Shown here: positions 25,683-36,021 of the stretch, piece after piece
Layout of the letters: each line of letters begins with the position of its first letter
How positions within the stretch are numbered: the first letter of the stretch is position 1
NCBI GenBank assembly: GCA_021604005.1
Contig: BQIV01000003.1
Coordinates: 123,910-187,909, forward strand
Reading direction: 5' to 3'
From: Nitrospirales bacterium
Lineage (GTDB): Bacteria > Nitrospirota > Nitrospiria > Nitrospirales > UBA8639
Length of the DNA: 64,000 nt
Notes under the pieces: model-generated
Databases searched by the model: none
Seen by the model: only the letters and a program-made list of their open reading frames with translations
Told to the model about the DNA's origin: nothing
Position numbers and translations under genes: made by a program

Positions 25683-26030
25683 TTAGTTTCTCACACCGCT
25701 CCACACTTTTTCGGGATCAATTTCTTTATCCGGATTCAATGCGCGGGCTTTCTCCAGTAAGACTTCTGTGGTTTCAGGAATATCTGGATCGGAGATGCAA
25801 CAATCATCGACGGGACAAACCGCGGCACATTGAGGTTCGTCGAAGTGCCCAACGCATTCGGTACAACGTTCATGGGTGATAACATAAACGGTATCACCTT
25901 CTCCTTGCCCTTCTCCGACTTCATTGCCCGCTTCTTCTGCGGCGCTTCGAGTTTCGAATATGGCTTCATTGGGGCATTCTGGCAAACATGCCCCACAATT
26001 GATACATTCTTCAGTAATAAGCAGTGACAT
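25683..26030 (-). CDS. YfhL-type ferredoxin with two [4Fe-4S] clusters
   Basis: The 115-residue protein has the cluster motifs EECINCGACLPECPNEAIFE and HERCTECVGHFDEPQCAAVC-PVD. The longer spacing in the second motif is typical of the YfhL/Allochromatium-type low-potential ferredoxins. A Gly/Glu-rich insert (residues ~33-46) separates the two motifs. An AGGAGG site precedes the ATG. The redox partner is unknown, as the gene stands alone, convergent with the channel gene. Confidence 0.9.
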   Translation of the reverse strand: MSLLITEECINCGACLPECPNEAIFETRSAAEEAGNEVGEGQGEGDTVYVITHERCTECVGHFDEPQCAAVCPVDDCCISDPDIPETTEVLLEKARALNPDKEIDPEKVWSGVRN

Positions 26031-26233
26031 AGACCCTCCTTCAGAACCAATAAATCTGAAATGTCCTTAATAATGAAATTTCAAGCGGAATTTCCCTGGT
26101 GGGGAATTGAGCATACACAATCCAAATGTGCTTCATTCTACCCCTATGATTTTATACACGTCAACGGCGCAGAAGACCTAACTGGCTAAGTCCTTTGGTC
26201 CGGAGAATGATCCGTAAATTGGCTTATTCATTT

Positions 26234-27043
26234 CTATGAATACGAAGTGTGACGATGATGCTGGTCTGTAGCTTCCTTTGTCCATGACCATTCCCAATAG
26301 GCTGGTTCCCAGTCCTGACCCTCAACAACGAGTGCGGCGACATGGTCGCGGTCGACCTGAATGTCGTGCATGGTCCATCGCAATGGCTCTTGATCATGCC
26401 CTGAGACGTTGAGGAGAGCCGTTGGAGTCGTTGGCGGCAGCGTGACCGTAATGTCTTGTAATGGAAACGAGAGCCCTTTACCTGTGGCCTTTACATACGC
26501 CTCTTTTCTAGTCCAACAGGCCAGAAGGGTTGGTTGTTGTTCCGGTAGTGGCAGAGGGGCAATGACTGCTTGTTCGTGTTCTGAGCAAATTCGTTTGATA
26601 AGCGATTGATAGCTCAATTTTCGGTGGACGTATTCAAGGTCGATTCCCACTTCTCGATTACGGGAAAAGGCATAGAGCGCAAAATGTTGGGTATGACTAA
26701 GATTAAATAGCAGAGGCGGATTCTGGGATGGTTGGCTTAAAAACGGTTTTCCTTGTGGGCCTTGGGAGAACACCAATGACGAGGCTGCTCTGTCTAGATA
26801 GTGGCTGATGATCAGCCTCAGTGCGCTCCGCGCGGCGATAAATGCATGGCGATGTTCTTGAAATTTCAGGCGTTGGGCACGCTCGCATTCATCTCTTGAG
26901 AGCACGCGTTGCAAGTCGAATAGTTGATGCTTGGAAGGCGTGAGAGCGACTTTCCAAATGTGAACGTCATGTAGCGATACTGTCATCCCTGGGGTGGGTA
27001 TTTGCCAAGAACCATCGTGGGGCACACGCATTGTGTTGGACAT
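26234..27043 (-). CDS. Sfp-type 4'-phosphopantetheinyl transferase
   Basis: The 269-residue protein has the two signature motifs of the family: REVGIDLEYVHRK (Mg-binding Asp and Glu) and LACWTRKEAYVKATGKGL (W-x-x-KEA-x-x-K). NLSHTQHFALYAFS contains the conserved His-Thr pair. It transfers phosphopantetheine from CoA to carrier proteins. Sfp-type enzymes often serve polyketide, peptide or lipid pathways, and no such cluster is in this window, so it may act as the general transferase or on a remote cluster. Confidence 0.9.
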   Translation of the reverse strand: MSNTMRVPHDGSWQIPTPGMTVSLHDVHIWKVALTPSKHQLFDLQRVLSRDECERAQRLKFQEHRHAFIAARSALRLIISHYLDRAASSLVFSQGPQGKPFLSQPSQNPPLLFNLSHTQHFALYAFSRNREVGIDLEYVHRKLSYQSLIKRICSEHEQAVIAPLPLPEQQPTLLACWTRKEAYVKATGKGLSFPLQDITVTLPPTTPTALLNVSGHDQEPLRWTMHDIQVDRDHVAALVVEGQDWEPAYWEWSWTKEATDQHHRHTSYS

Positions 27044-27502
27044 GAGAACGTAGATCGATGCAGTCTGTCTGAAGTACGGAGTTCGTGGAGCGAATAGAGC
27101 CCCTACAAGTGGGCATTGTAAGAGAGGATACAGGATGAATCAATATGCTCAGGCCGCTCTGCATACCAGGTTGTTGAATGGCGCTAGCAGCTAAACCGTA
27201 CTGATTTGGTGCGTTATAGCCGTTTCAGTTATGCCGAATCTATAGGTCGCCCCATTGAATACTGATTGACCCTTGGTTAGTGAACCGTCAATCGTCTGTA
27301 AGGCATCCAGACGGGCATAACCTTCCTCGTGTTAACATTGAACCGCGTTGAGTCAGTGGTATTTCCCATTTAGAGCATATGTGGATTCGCTCTATTATCT
27401 TGACGGAATGTTCTACGGCTGGTATAGCAGGCTGTTCATCTTCAGAAAGGTCTTTGTCATAAGTCATGCCATTATTTCGATTCTTAGGACGCCACGTGTC
27501 GC
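27044..27502. other. Intergenic region between phosphopantetheinyl transferase and EamA transporter genes
   Basis: The ~460-bp gap separates divergent genes. Its right half (about 27212-27410) is an imperfect copy of a sequence also present at 53356-53545. I see no tRNA or convincing small protein; the short frame at 27348-27542 lies inside the repeat. Confidence 0.5.
27212..27410 (+). repeat. Dispersed ~190-bp repeat, copy A
   Basis: This stretch aligns over its whole length, with small gaps, to 53356-53545. Shared blocks include AGCCGTTTCAGTTA, the GTCAATCGTCTG core, the GGCATA/CCTT region, ACCGCG/GCCGCG and a CATATG block near the end. It ends ~90 bp upstream of a plus-strand gene, as copy B does. 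Confidence 0.6.
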
Positions 27503-28420
27503 TTGTCTAGCTCCAATACCATATCGGCGGGTACCCCTGTAGCGGCTTATGCGGCGTTGACGACTGCCGCCATTGTCTGGGGCGGATCTGTTGTGGCCCA
27601 AAAGGTGGCGCTCGGTCCCTTTTCTCCAGTGGAAGTCTCTGTCTTCCGCGGACTGGGAGCTCTCTTGATGTTGATTCCCCTGTGGATATGGCGCGAAGGT
27701 CTAGAGGCATGCTCGCTTCGAGATGTTGGCGTGTTTGCCTTACTGGGAGTCGCTGTTTTAGCTAATCACTTATTAATGCTGTTTGGACTGCAGTATATCG
27801 GGGCAGGTGCGGCGGGTATTATCATTGGAGCAAGTCCAACCATCACCGCCTTTTTGTCATCGATCATTATTCATGATCATCCGTTTCGTCAGGTTTGGGT
27901 TGGCTGTGCAGTCTCGTTTGTGGGAGTGTTGTTTGTGTCCGGCATGAATGGATCGGCGCATGTGGGGGGGAATCCTCTCTTGGGAGGGGGGGCCGTCCTT
28001 CTGTCTCTTGTGAGTTGGGCGCTGTATACGATTGGGAGTCGGCAGGTCATGAAGCGGTTTTCTTCGCTCATGGTCAACTGGACCACATTATTAAGCTCGA
28101 TTGTCCTGCAGATTCCACTCCTGTTTCTTAATCAACAGGTTTTGGCGAGCGGGATTGATGTTGTGCCGTTTTCCGGTTGGATGGCGCTGTTTTATGTCGT
28201 GGTGTTTGCGACAGCGCTTGGACAGCAAGCGTGGCTCTATGGTGTCGAGGGGGTTGGTCCTTCTCGAGCAGGTATTTTTGTGAATCTCATTCCAGTATCC
28301 GCGCTGTTCCTGTCTTTTTTCATTCTTGGAGAATCTATAGGCTGGGGAGATGTCTTGGGAATTGGATTCATCTTGCTCGGGGTGTGGTTGGTCAATCGAC
28401 AATCGTCGAGACATGCGTGA
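27503..28420 (+). CDS. EamA/DMT-family transporter
   Basis: The 305-residue protein has ten hydrophobic helices arranged as two EamA repeats: ALTTAAIVWGGSVVAQKVAL and SPVEVSVFRGLGALLMLIPL in the first, LLSLVSWALYTIGSRQVMKR in the second, ending FFILGESIGWGDVLGIGFIL. DMT carriers export amino acids, nucleobases or other metabolites from the cytoplasm; the substrate cannot be told. The start at 27503 is a TTG with only a weak AGGA upstream, so the exact N-terminus is uncertain. A small NTF2-like protein gene follows 43 bp later. Confidence 0.88.
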   Translation: MSSSNTISAGTPVAAYAALTTAAIVWGGSVVAQKVALGPFSPVEVSVFRGLGALLMLIPLWIWREGLEACSLRDVGVFALLGVAVLANHLLMLFGLQYIGAGAAGIIIGASPTITAFLSSIIIHDHPFRQVWVGCAVSFVGVLFVSGMNGSAHVGGNPLLGGGAVLLSLVSWALYTIGSRQVMKRFSSLMVNWTTLLSSIVLQIPLLFLNQQVLASGIDVVPFSGWMALFYVVVFATALGQQAWLYGVEGVGPSRAGIFVNLIPVSALFLSFFILGESIGWGDVLGIGFILLGVWLVNRQSSRHA

Positions 28421-28463
28421 TCGGTCTATCGTATGATCATGGTGTTATGAGAGGAGTCATCGA

Positions 28464-28856
28464 ATGTTAGAACAACGTATAGAAGAAGTGACCAGAGCCA
28501 ATGAGGCTTTTTATGGGTCATTCGAAAATCTGGATGTTGCCGCAATGGATGCAATCTGGGCTCACCAGGAATATGTGACCTGTATTCATCCGGGGTGGAG
28601 CATTCGGGTGGGGTGGCCGGCAGTTCGGGATTCTTGGGTCGTGATTTTTAATAACACCTTCTCCATGAAGTTTCAGTTAACGGAACTCCAGGTTCAAGTG
28701 GCGGCGGATGTCGCATGGGTCATTTGTACAGAAAATATTACCAGCCGGGTAGGGGATGTGGATCAGAATAGCGTGGTGGTTGCGACGAATTTATATGAGC
28801 GGATCGGTGAGTCCTGGAAGATCATCCATCATCATGGATCTCCTTTGATGGAATAA
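28464..28856 (+). CDS. SnoaL/NTF2-like (DUF4440-type) protein
   Basis: The 130-residue protein has the alpha+beta cone pattern of the NTF2-like superfamily: a helical N-terminus (ANEAFYGSFENLDVAAMDAI), WAHQEYVTCIHPGWSIRVGW, and C-terminal strands NLYERIGESWKIIHHHGSPL. Members are small ligand-binding proteins or enzymes; no specific catalytic set is recognisable. GAGAGGAG precedes the ATG. It probably shares a transcript with the EamA transporter. Confidence 0.82.
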   Translation: MLEQRIEEVTRANEAFYGSFENLDVAAMDAIWAHQEYVTCIHPGWSIRVGWPAVRDSWVVIFNNTFSMKFQLTELQVQVAADVAWVICTENITSRVGDVDQNSVVVATNLYERIGESWKIIHHHGSPLME

Positions 28857-28860
28857 TAAG

Positions 28861-28984
28861 ACGAGCGTCGCTCGTCGCGTGTATTTCGTTTTTCGTGTAC
28901 AAAGCCTTCTGATTTTTAGGAAATACGTTTCACGAGCGACGAGATACGTTTTCCCCTGCCACGAGATACGAGCGACGAGATGCG
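28861..28984. repeat. Intergenic repeat cluster (ACGAGCGACGAGATACG type)
   Basis: Several direct and inverted copies of a core resembling CGAGCGACGAGATACG occur: 28931-28948, 28960-28984 (permuted), and an inverted version at 28871-28888. The inverted pair could fold into a hairpin. The cluster lies between convergent genes, and a related unit is found at 14118-14140. Confidence 0.65.
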
Positions 28985-28993
28985 GTTTTCCGC

Positions 28994-29362
28994 TTAGGGA
29001 CCAACAAACTTCACCGGTGTGTTACCCGTTAAATGATCTGGGGTAATTACGTAGTGTCCAAGTAACGATTTCTCCCATATCACATTTGCCGAATCGATAT
29101 CTCCCGCTGTCAGGAGATAGGTAAACCCTCCGATAATGGCTCCAAGTCCTGCATACGCAACTTTGACGGCACCGTAGGGCACAGTCGTGACAAAGCTTGC
29201 AAGGCCGAGCCCGATATCAGTGGCCTTTTCTCCAGTGTCAGCCAATGCGGTTGCTGGGCCTACTGCCGGAAACAGCAGGCACAGCGAAGTACAGAGGAGA
29301 AGGACTCGTGTCCAGTACGATGCCTGTGTCCGGTGTTGTGAGTCTGCAATAATGTGCTTCAT
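28994..29362 (-). CDS. Small exported/membrane protein of unknown function
   Basis: From the ATG at 29362, behind AAAGGA, the 122-residue product has a signal-like segment (SYWTRVLLLCTSLCLLFPAV) followed by ATALAD, a possible cleavage site. A hydrophobic stretch (VKVAYAGLGAIIGGFTYLLT) follows, and the protein ends YVITPDHLTGNTPVKFVGP. I do not recognise a named family, but the layout is that of a small periplasmic or inner-membrane protein. A TTG nine codons upstream would bury the signal and is less likely. Confidence 0.6.
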   Translation of the reverse strand: MKHIIADSQHRTQASYWTRVLLLCTSLCLLFPAVGPATALADTGEKATDIGLGLASFVTTVPYGAVKVAYAGLGAIIGGFTYLLTAGDIDSANVIWEKSLLGHYVITPDHLTGNTPVKFVGP

Positions 29363-29629
29363 GAACTGGTCAATCCTTTCTGTCGGCAAGGCCGCGTGTT
29401 TGTTGTGACAATAAATGGGAAGAGTTCGATACAGCTTGGTCTTGTAGCCGTTTCACTTATATGCCGTATTCTTTGAATGAAGCATTTGATATCGCGTTGA
29501 ACGTCCTGATGGTTCAACGGGACTTGAACCTCTGTCGTACAGAGATCAGTTGGATTCTAGAGTGACGCTGTCGAATGTTTGTGAGTAACCACGAGGCCTT
29601 GTATGTATCGTGTTCACGCATACTGTTGT

Positions 29630-29860
29630 TCATTTGGATTCGCTATAATCTTTCATGGTAATCGTTTTGCCCCATTCATCCACGGTCGGGTCGCGTTCTT
29701 CCATGGTCATCGCGCTATATTTCTTGAACATGGCTGCCCCGCCTTTTTTTCTTCGCCACGTGATGAAATCTAAAAAATGTTTTTTACAGAGTGCCCGTGT
29801 TCCGGCAGGGGCATAGTAGGATTGGGCACAGGACTGAATGAAGCATGGTTCTGAACTCAT
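29630..29860 (-). CDS. Small Cys/His protein of unknown function
   Basis: The 76-residue protein begins with C-x4-C-x13-C-x2-H (Cys6, Cys11, Cys25, His28), a plausible zinc site, then a basic segment (FITWRRKKGGAAMFKKY) and an acidic C-terminus. An AGGGAG site lies 8 bp before the ATG, which supports a real gene. The function is unknown; the layout could suit a small nucleic-acid or ribosome-binding protein. Confidence 0.55.
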   Translation of the reverse strand: MSSEPCFIQSCAQSYYAPAGTRALCKKHFLDFITWRRKKGGAAMFKKYSAMTMEERDPTVDEWGKTITMKDYSESK

Positions 29861-30095
29861 GAGAAGACTCCCTGAAAAAGTAGCAATGTGAGATTACGGC
29901 GAGTATGCCGAACCAGCGACAGGGAATGCAATGGGGCAGAGGGGCTCAAGACGGGACCTTGGGCCGGTGCATTGCGTCAAATCGTGAGATCATAGGGTTC
30001 TCTTGCAATCCTCCCTGACCGAAGGTATCGTAGGGCCCTAGTTGGCAGGGCAAAAAATCAAGGAATTCTGTTTGGTGATGAAAGGAGAGTGTCTT

Positions 30096-30575
30096 GTGTT
30101 GAAAGCTAAAGATGTGTTTGAAAAAACAAGGGAGGCTGCTCTTGGCGCGACGGATCAAGATGAGCGGCCATTACAGGTAGATTATGAGGCCTTGGAGGGG
30201 AAAATTGAGAAAGCCTTGGGCGGGCGATCAGTCGAATTGCTTCATATAAACCAATTTTTACCAGAAGGTTATGAAGATCAGGGACGATTTAATGTCGTGG
30301 TCATGACGGCTGGCCAGGTCTTATTCGATATGGTCATTGGTGATTCATATTTCCGTTATGACATTTTTTCCTGTGGGGATTTAGATAAAATTCAATTGAT
30401 TGATGGCACATGGGATAATACGGAAAACAAAACGCAAGATGCCTTTTTGAGTTTACGGTTGATGCATGGAGATGAAGCGCATATCCTCCTGGCGCTTCAA
30501 GATGAACAACGGCCTGGGGTGCTGGCGATGGCCGATGCGGTGTCGTCTCGCCGTCATCCTGAAAAAAGCTCGTAA
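30096..30575 (+). CDS. Conserved-looking cytoplasmic protein of unknown function
   Basis: From the GTG at 30096, eight bases after AAAGGAGAG, the product has 159 residues (TTG at 30099 is equally possible). It shows mixed alpha/beta character: VDYEALEGKIEKALGGRSVE, FNVVVMTAGQVLFDMVIGDS and FLSLRLMHGDEAHILLALQD, with no signal, helix pair or known motif. The reading frame opens further upstream, but no ribosome-binding site supports those starts. No function can be assigned. Confidence 0.6.
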   Translation: MLKAKDVFEKTREAALGATDQDERPLQVDYEALEGKIEKALGGRSVELLHINQFLPEGYEDQGRFNVVVMTAGQVLFDMVIGDSYFRYDIFSCGDLDKIQLIDGTWDNTENKTQDAFLSLRLMHGDEAHILLALQDEQRPGVLAMADAVSSRRHPEKSS

Positions 30576-30648
30576 AATGCGTTGTGGTATGTAGGGATGG
30601 GCGTGGAGCAAGAAAGCGTGTGACTCATGCTTCACGCCGTCGTTCTGT

Positions 30649-31746
30649 TTACTGGGGAAGTGCAAAGGGGAGCGCATGAACCACAGCTGGGTAGCGTTCT
30701 TCTCCGCATGCAACCAGAAGTTCTGTTTGAGGCTTGGTGAAGTCACGTAACGGAAACCCGAAGGCGATGGGTTTTTTCAGCAGTGGCGAGACGGCGGCGC
30801 TAGAGACCCATCCGACCTCTCGGTCTCCGCTAAAAATCTTTGCCCCAGGTTCTGGCAGATGATTGTCGGGTGAATCAATCAGCAATCCGACCAGCCGCCG
30901 TTTGACTGAGCCGTAGGTGTCCATCCGCGCCACAACTTCTTGTCCAGGGTAGCAGCCTTTTGTCAGACTAAACGCTTTCCCCTCCAGGTTGGCTTCTGGG
31001 GGGACGATGCGTTCATTCAGGTCTGGGCCAATCTTAGGGATTCCAGCCTCAAGCCGTAAGGACTCGAGAGCCGACTGCCCAATCGCGCGGAGCCCTAAAG
31101 GCTTCCCGACTGCCCAAAGCCGCTCCCATGACGAAACAAGACCGGCATTCGGCATATGAATTTCGATGTCATGCTCCCCGGTTTCTTCCGTTTTGACGAA
31201 GATGGCCGTCTGTCCTTCACGTTCAGTCACATGTAAATCCAAAGGCTTGGAAGAGGCCATGTCAATTGAAAAGGCCTGTTGTATTAGATCAGGGGCTGAG
31301 GGGCCGGAGAGCAGCAGCGTCCCCCATGATTCAAGACAATTCTCCATTTTCGCCTTGGTGCCGAACAACAAGAACTTTCGTAAGTGTTGGTAGGTCATAT
31401 CCCCAACCTCACCGGCATCTTCAAGCATGATGGAATCTTCTAAGAGCAGGACTCGAAAGTAGGACAGCATTTTGCCTTTGTGATCCATAAAGGCGGAATA
31501 CAGACCCTGTCCGGCTGTGAGGGGACGGATGTCGTTACTGATGAGGTTTTGGAGCCAGGCGACGCGATCGTCGCCAGTAATTCGGTTCAGCCCACGTAGC
31601 GAAAGGTCGGCAATGCCAACGCCTTGCCGAACGGCCAGATGTTCCTCCGTAGCGTTGCCATAATGTGCGGGGATCTCCCAATCCCCAATGAGTTGGAATT
31701 GTGCGCCTAAGGCTTCATGCTGTGTGAACAGTGGAGAGTGTTTCAT
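30649..31746 (-). CDS. ygfZ: Folate-binding Fe-S cluster repair protein YgfZ
   Basis: The 365-residue GcvT-like protein contains the YgfZ signature FSLTKGCYPGQEVVARMDTY (K-G-C-Y-x-G-Q-E). The N-terminal half matches the aminomethyltransferase fold (VGIADLSLRGLNRITGDDRV, WLQNLISNDIRPL). YgfZ uses tetrahydrofolate and its Cys in maintaining Fe-S enzymes such as MiaB. The signature distinguishes it from the glycine-cleavage T protein. It lies downstream of receiver-like and TPR genes on the same strand. Confidence 0.93.
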   Translation of the reverse strand: MKHSPLFTQHEALGAQFQLIGDWEIPAHYGNATEEHLAVRQGVGIADLSLRGLNRITGDDRVAWLQNLISNDIRPLTAGQGLYSAFMDHKGKMLSYFRVLLLEDSIMLEDAGEVGDMTYQHLRKFLLFGTKAKMENCLESWGTLLLSGPSAPDLIQQAFSIDMASSKPLDLHVTEREGQTAIFVKTEETGEHDIEIHMPNAGLVSSWERLWAVGKPLGLRAIGQSALESLRLEAGIPKIGPDLNERIVPPEANLEGKAFSLTKGCYPGQEVVARMDTYGSVKRRLVGLLIDSPDNHLPEPGAKIFSGDREVGWVSSAAVSPLLKKPIAFGFPLRDFTKPQTELLVACGEERYPAVVHALPFALPQ

Positions 31747-31861
31747 GCTAGGACACCTATAATCCCAATGTTTAGCATGCCTCGTGATTTACGTATAAAA
31801 GAAGGAGGTTTTTGAGCCGAGGGCCTGTTGAGCGTTCGTGTCCTAGGGGCATCCATGGAAT

Positions 31862-32242
31862 TCACGTCAATTCTTCCAATAAGGCTAAGGTTCTAGCGGA
31901 GAACTCATTTCGTGACACGATTTTATTGATGCCGAGTTCTTTGGCCTGTTTCCACGTCTCAACTTCTTCATGGTTGGCAAAGGCCAGCACGGGAATCTGG
32001 GAGAATGGTTCCTTGCCTTTCAGGAGACGAAGGGCGGCCGAAGCATCGAGTCGTTCGTCATTCATATTGAGAATGACGGCATGCGGTTGCAGTGTGGCGA
32101 GTCGTTCCTGCCAGTCTTCCTGTGTCTTGACGCGTTGCAAGGTGTAGCCATGCGGTAAAAAGGCATCGCGGATTTTGGTATAAAAGAAAATGTCGCTGAC
32201 GCCAACCAATATCGTCTTATCCTGTTCCATCCCGATGTCCAT
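31862..32242 (-). CDS. Degenerate receiver-domain (pseudo-receiver) protein
   Basis: The 126-residue protein has the fold pattern of a response-regulator receiver: TILVGVSDIFFYTKIRDAFL, AVILNMNDERLDASAALRLL, IPVLAFANHEEVETWKQAKE and INKIVSRNEF. The phospho-acceptor Asp is replaced by Asn (VILNMN), the acidic pair of strand 1 is reduced to one Asp, the Thr/Ser of strand 4 is Ala, and the strand-5 Lys is Arg. It is therefore unlikely to be phosphorylated in the usual way. It follows a TPR gene by 55 bp. Confidence 0.75.
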   Translation of the reverse strand: MDIGMEQDKTILVGVSDIFFYTKIRDAFLPHGYTLQRVKTQEDWQERLATLQPHAVILNMNDERLDASAALRLLKGKEPFSQIPVLAFANHEEVETWKQAKELGINKIVSRNEFSARTLALLEELT

Positions 32243-32297
32243 TCTTTGGTTAAAAGAAAGATGCTGAAGCTCTGTTGCTGTTTGAATGATCCTGTTG

Positions 32298-32819
32298 TTA
32301 GTTCATGAGTGTGATGAGGCGCATCATTGCGCGTTTGGCCGATGCATAGTTCGGATCTAATGTCGTGGCTTGTTTGTAGGACTCGATGGCTTTTTCCCAA
32401 TCGCCTTTCTTTTCGTATACGCGCCCGATATTCATATGCGGAAAGGCCGGATTTTCGTAGCGCTTGGCATTCATGGCTTTTTCAAACCAGGGAATGGCTT
32501 CATCCAATTGGTTCAGTTCGATTAAGTACGCTCCAATATCGTTATAGGGATTGCCGAAGTCCGGATCGCAGGTAATGGCTCGCTGGCATTCCTCAATGGC
32601 TTCATTCAGTTGTCCCATAAAACTATAGGTCCATCCGAGAAAGGTATAGGCTTCCGCCGACGGCGAGGTGGCGATTGACTGTTTATACAGTTTCACGGCT
32701 TCATCCAGTTGCCCTTTTTGTTGGGACTCGTAGGCTTGCTGGAAGAGATTCCATGCTAAAATTTTCTCTTCTTCTGTGCCGCTGCCTTGTTGCAGGAAGT
32801 CCTGCAAGTCCATATGCAT
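32298..32819 (-). CDS. Tetratricopeptide repeat protein
   Basis: The 173-residue soluble protein has four TPR-type helix pairs: WNLFQQAYESQQKGQLDEAV, AEAYTFLGWTYSFMGQLNEA, GNPYNDIGAYLIELNQLDEA and PAFPHMNIGRVYEKKGDWEK. TPRs mediate protein contacts. It has no signal peptide. An AGGAGG site precedes the start. The next gene encodes a pseudo-receiver, so the two may form a small signalling or scaffold pair. Confidence 0.88.
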   Translation of the reverse strand: MHMDLQDFLQQGSGTEEEKILAWNLFQQAYESQQKGQLDEAVKLYKQSIATSPSAEAYTFLGWTYSFMGQLNEAIEECQRAITCDPDFGNPYNDIGAYLIELNQLDEAIPWFEKAMNAKRYENPAFPHMNIGRVYEKKGDWEKAIESYKQATTLDPNYASAKRAMMRLITLMN

Positions 32820-32934
32820 GCCTCCTGAGGTTAAGACGAGGTAAACAGTGACGGTGTTGCTGAACGATAATAGTTATAGTCTAAAGTGCAACGTGATGGT
32901 TTTCAACTCTAGAGTGAGATCCGAATTTCTTTAT

Positions 32935-33075
32935 GGGCACCTCGAAAAACCAGGATTTTTTCGTGAGGGCAAGGAAGCGGCGCGCGCAAAACCACAGTGT
33001 ATAGAGGCATACATGAGGATTTGAGCACGCGGCTGACGCCGTCATCGCGGAAAGGGACGGTTTTTAGAGGTGCCC
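32935..33075 (-). mobile_element. MITE-like element, copy 1 (inverted)
   Basis: The 141-bp element starts GGGCACCTCGAAAAACC and ends GGTTTTTAGAGGTGCCC, forming terminal inverted repeats of ~17 bp, and contains the same interior as the copies at 40560, 51775 and 52375 in reverse orientation. Flanking tetramers are TTAT and TTAC, a near-match target duplication. It has no coding capacity and sits 28 bp after the thi4 stop. Confidence 0.85.
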
Positions 33076-33103
33076 TTACATGAAACGTACCTATCTCTGA
33101 ACG

Positions 33104-33904
33104 TTAACCGCCTTTGAGTTTGTGTTTCACGAGTTCGGCCGCACGTCGTCCCGATAAGATCATCGACCCGAATGCCGGTCCCATTCTTGGAGAACCATCG
33201 ACCGCAGCCACCGCCAGTCCGGTGATGAAACAATTAGGATAGATTTCACGCGTATTTTCGACGACTAATACTTCGGATTTTGCAATCCACATGGCGCCGT
33301 TGCCTGGGACCTTTTTATACAAATTGCGACGGTGCAGCAGATCAACGACAACCGCATCATGACCGGTCGCATCTACGACGATTTTGCTTTCCAATGCAAT
33401 AGGGTCGACATGAATGATGTCGTGTCCGGCCATTTCCGCTGTGGTGTTATTGACGACGACCCCTTCCAGCTTGCCTTCCTCGCGAACGATGAGGTCGAGA
33501 ACCCGTGTCAGGTTCATAATTTTCACGCCAGCCTCATAGGCCGCGGCGATCAAGCGTGCCGTCGCGTGTGGCGGATCGACGATAGTCATGCCGTCACATT
33601 CTTTAATGGGTTTGCACGGTATACCGAGTTCTTCTAGTATGTGATCAGCTGGAGAGCAAATGGTGGCTTTATTCATCAGGTAGCCCCCCGACCAGAACCC
33701 GCCACCGAGGGCCAGGCTTTGTTCAATCAGGAGTGTTCGAACACCGTGCGAGGCGAGGTCCCTGGCACATAACAAACCGGATGGCCCGGCGCCGACGATG
33801 ATGACGTCGCTTTCAATGAGTTGATCGAATTCTTTATAAAACTCCCTAGCGATATGACGTGTGACGTCACGTTCTCGTAAGGGGGCTAAGGTGTTTTCCT
33901 TCAT
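33104..33904 (-). CDS. thi4: Thi4-family thiazole synthase (sulfide-dependent type predicted)
   Basis: The 266-residue FAD/NAD-binding-fold protein has DVIIVGAGPSGLLCARDLAS (dinucleotide-binding motif), then EQSLALGGGFWSGGYLMNKA and KIVVDATGHDAVVVDLLHRR, and ends GSPRMGPAFGSMILSGRRAA. It makes the thiazole moiety of thiamin from NAD and glycine. At the position where yeast-type suicidal Thi4 has its sulfur-donating Cys, after TGHD, there is DLLHRR without Cys, as in archaeal sulfide-using enzymes. It follows thiC by 51 bp and shares its TPP riboswitch. No thiG/thiS pathway is visible here. Confidence 0.9.
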   Translation of the reverse strand: MKENTLAPLRERDVTRHIAREFYKEFDQLIESDVIIVGAGPSGLLCARDLASHGVRTLLIEQSLALGGGFWSGGYLMNKATICSPADHILEELGIPCKPIKECDGMTIVDPPHATARLIAAAYEAGVKIMNLTRVLDLIVREEGKLEGVVVNNTTAEMAGHDIIHVDPIALESKIVVDATGHDAVVVDLLHRRNLYKKVPGNGAMWIAKSEVLVVENTREIYPNCFITGLAVAAVDGSPRMGPAFGSMILSGRRAAELVKHKLKGG

Positions 33905-33955
33905 AATCGTATGCTCCGCAAGTTAGTCATGATCCACATCGGATCACGGCAATCG

Positions 33956-35926
<1,971 letters not shown>

Positions 35927-35965
35927 TTAATGCCATTACCGCGACAAGAGACAAAATGTACAGAC

Positions 35966-35999
35966 AAAAAAGGCCGTTTCCTACAGTGAGGAAACGGCC
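35966..35999 (-). terminator. Rho-independent terminator in the thiC leader
   Basis: On the minus strand GGCCGTTTCCT(cactgt)AGGAAACGGCC is followed by a run of six T. It lies directly after the TPP aptamer and before thiC, as expected for the expression platform of a transcription-attenuating riboswitch. Confidence 0.88.
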
Positions 36000-36021
36000 G
36001 GAAAATTTCATACCCATCTGC

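Noticed and set aside
28861..28984. CRISPR-like appearance of the repeat cluster
   Set aside because: Units are short, of both orientations and irregularly spaced, and no cas gene is present.
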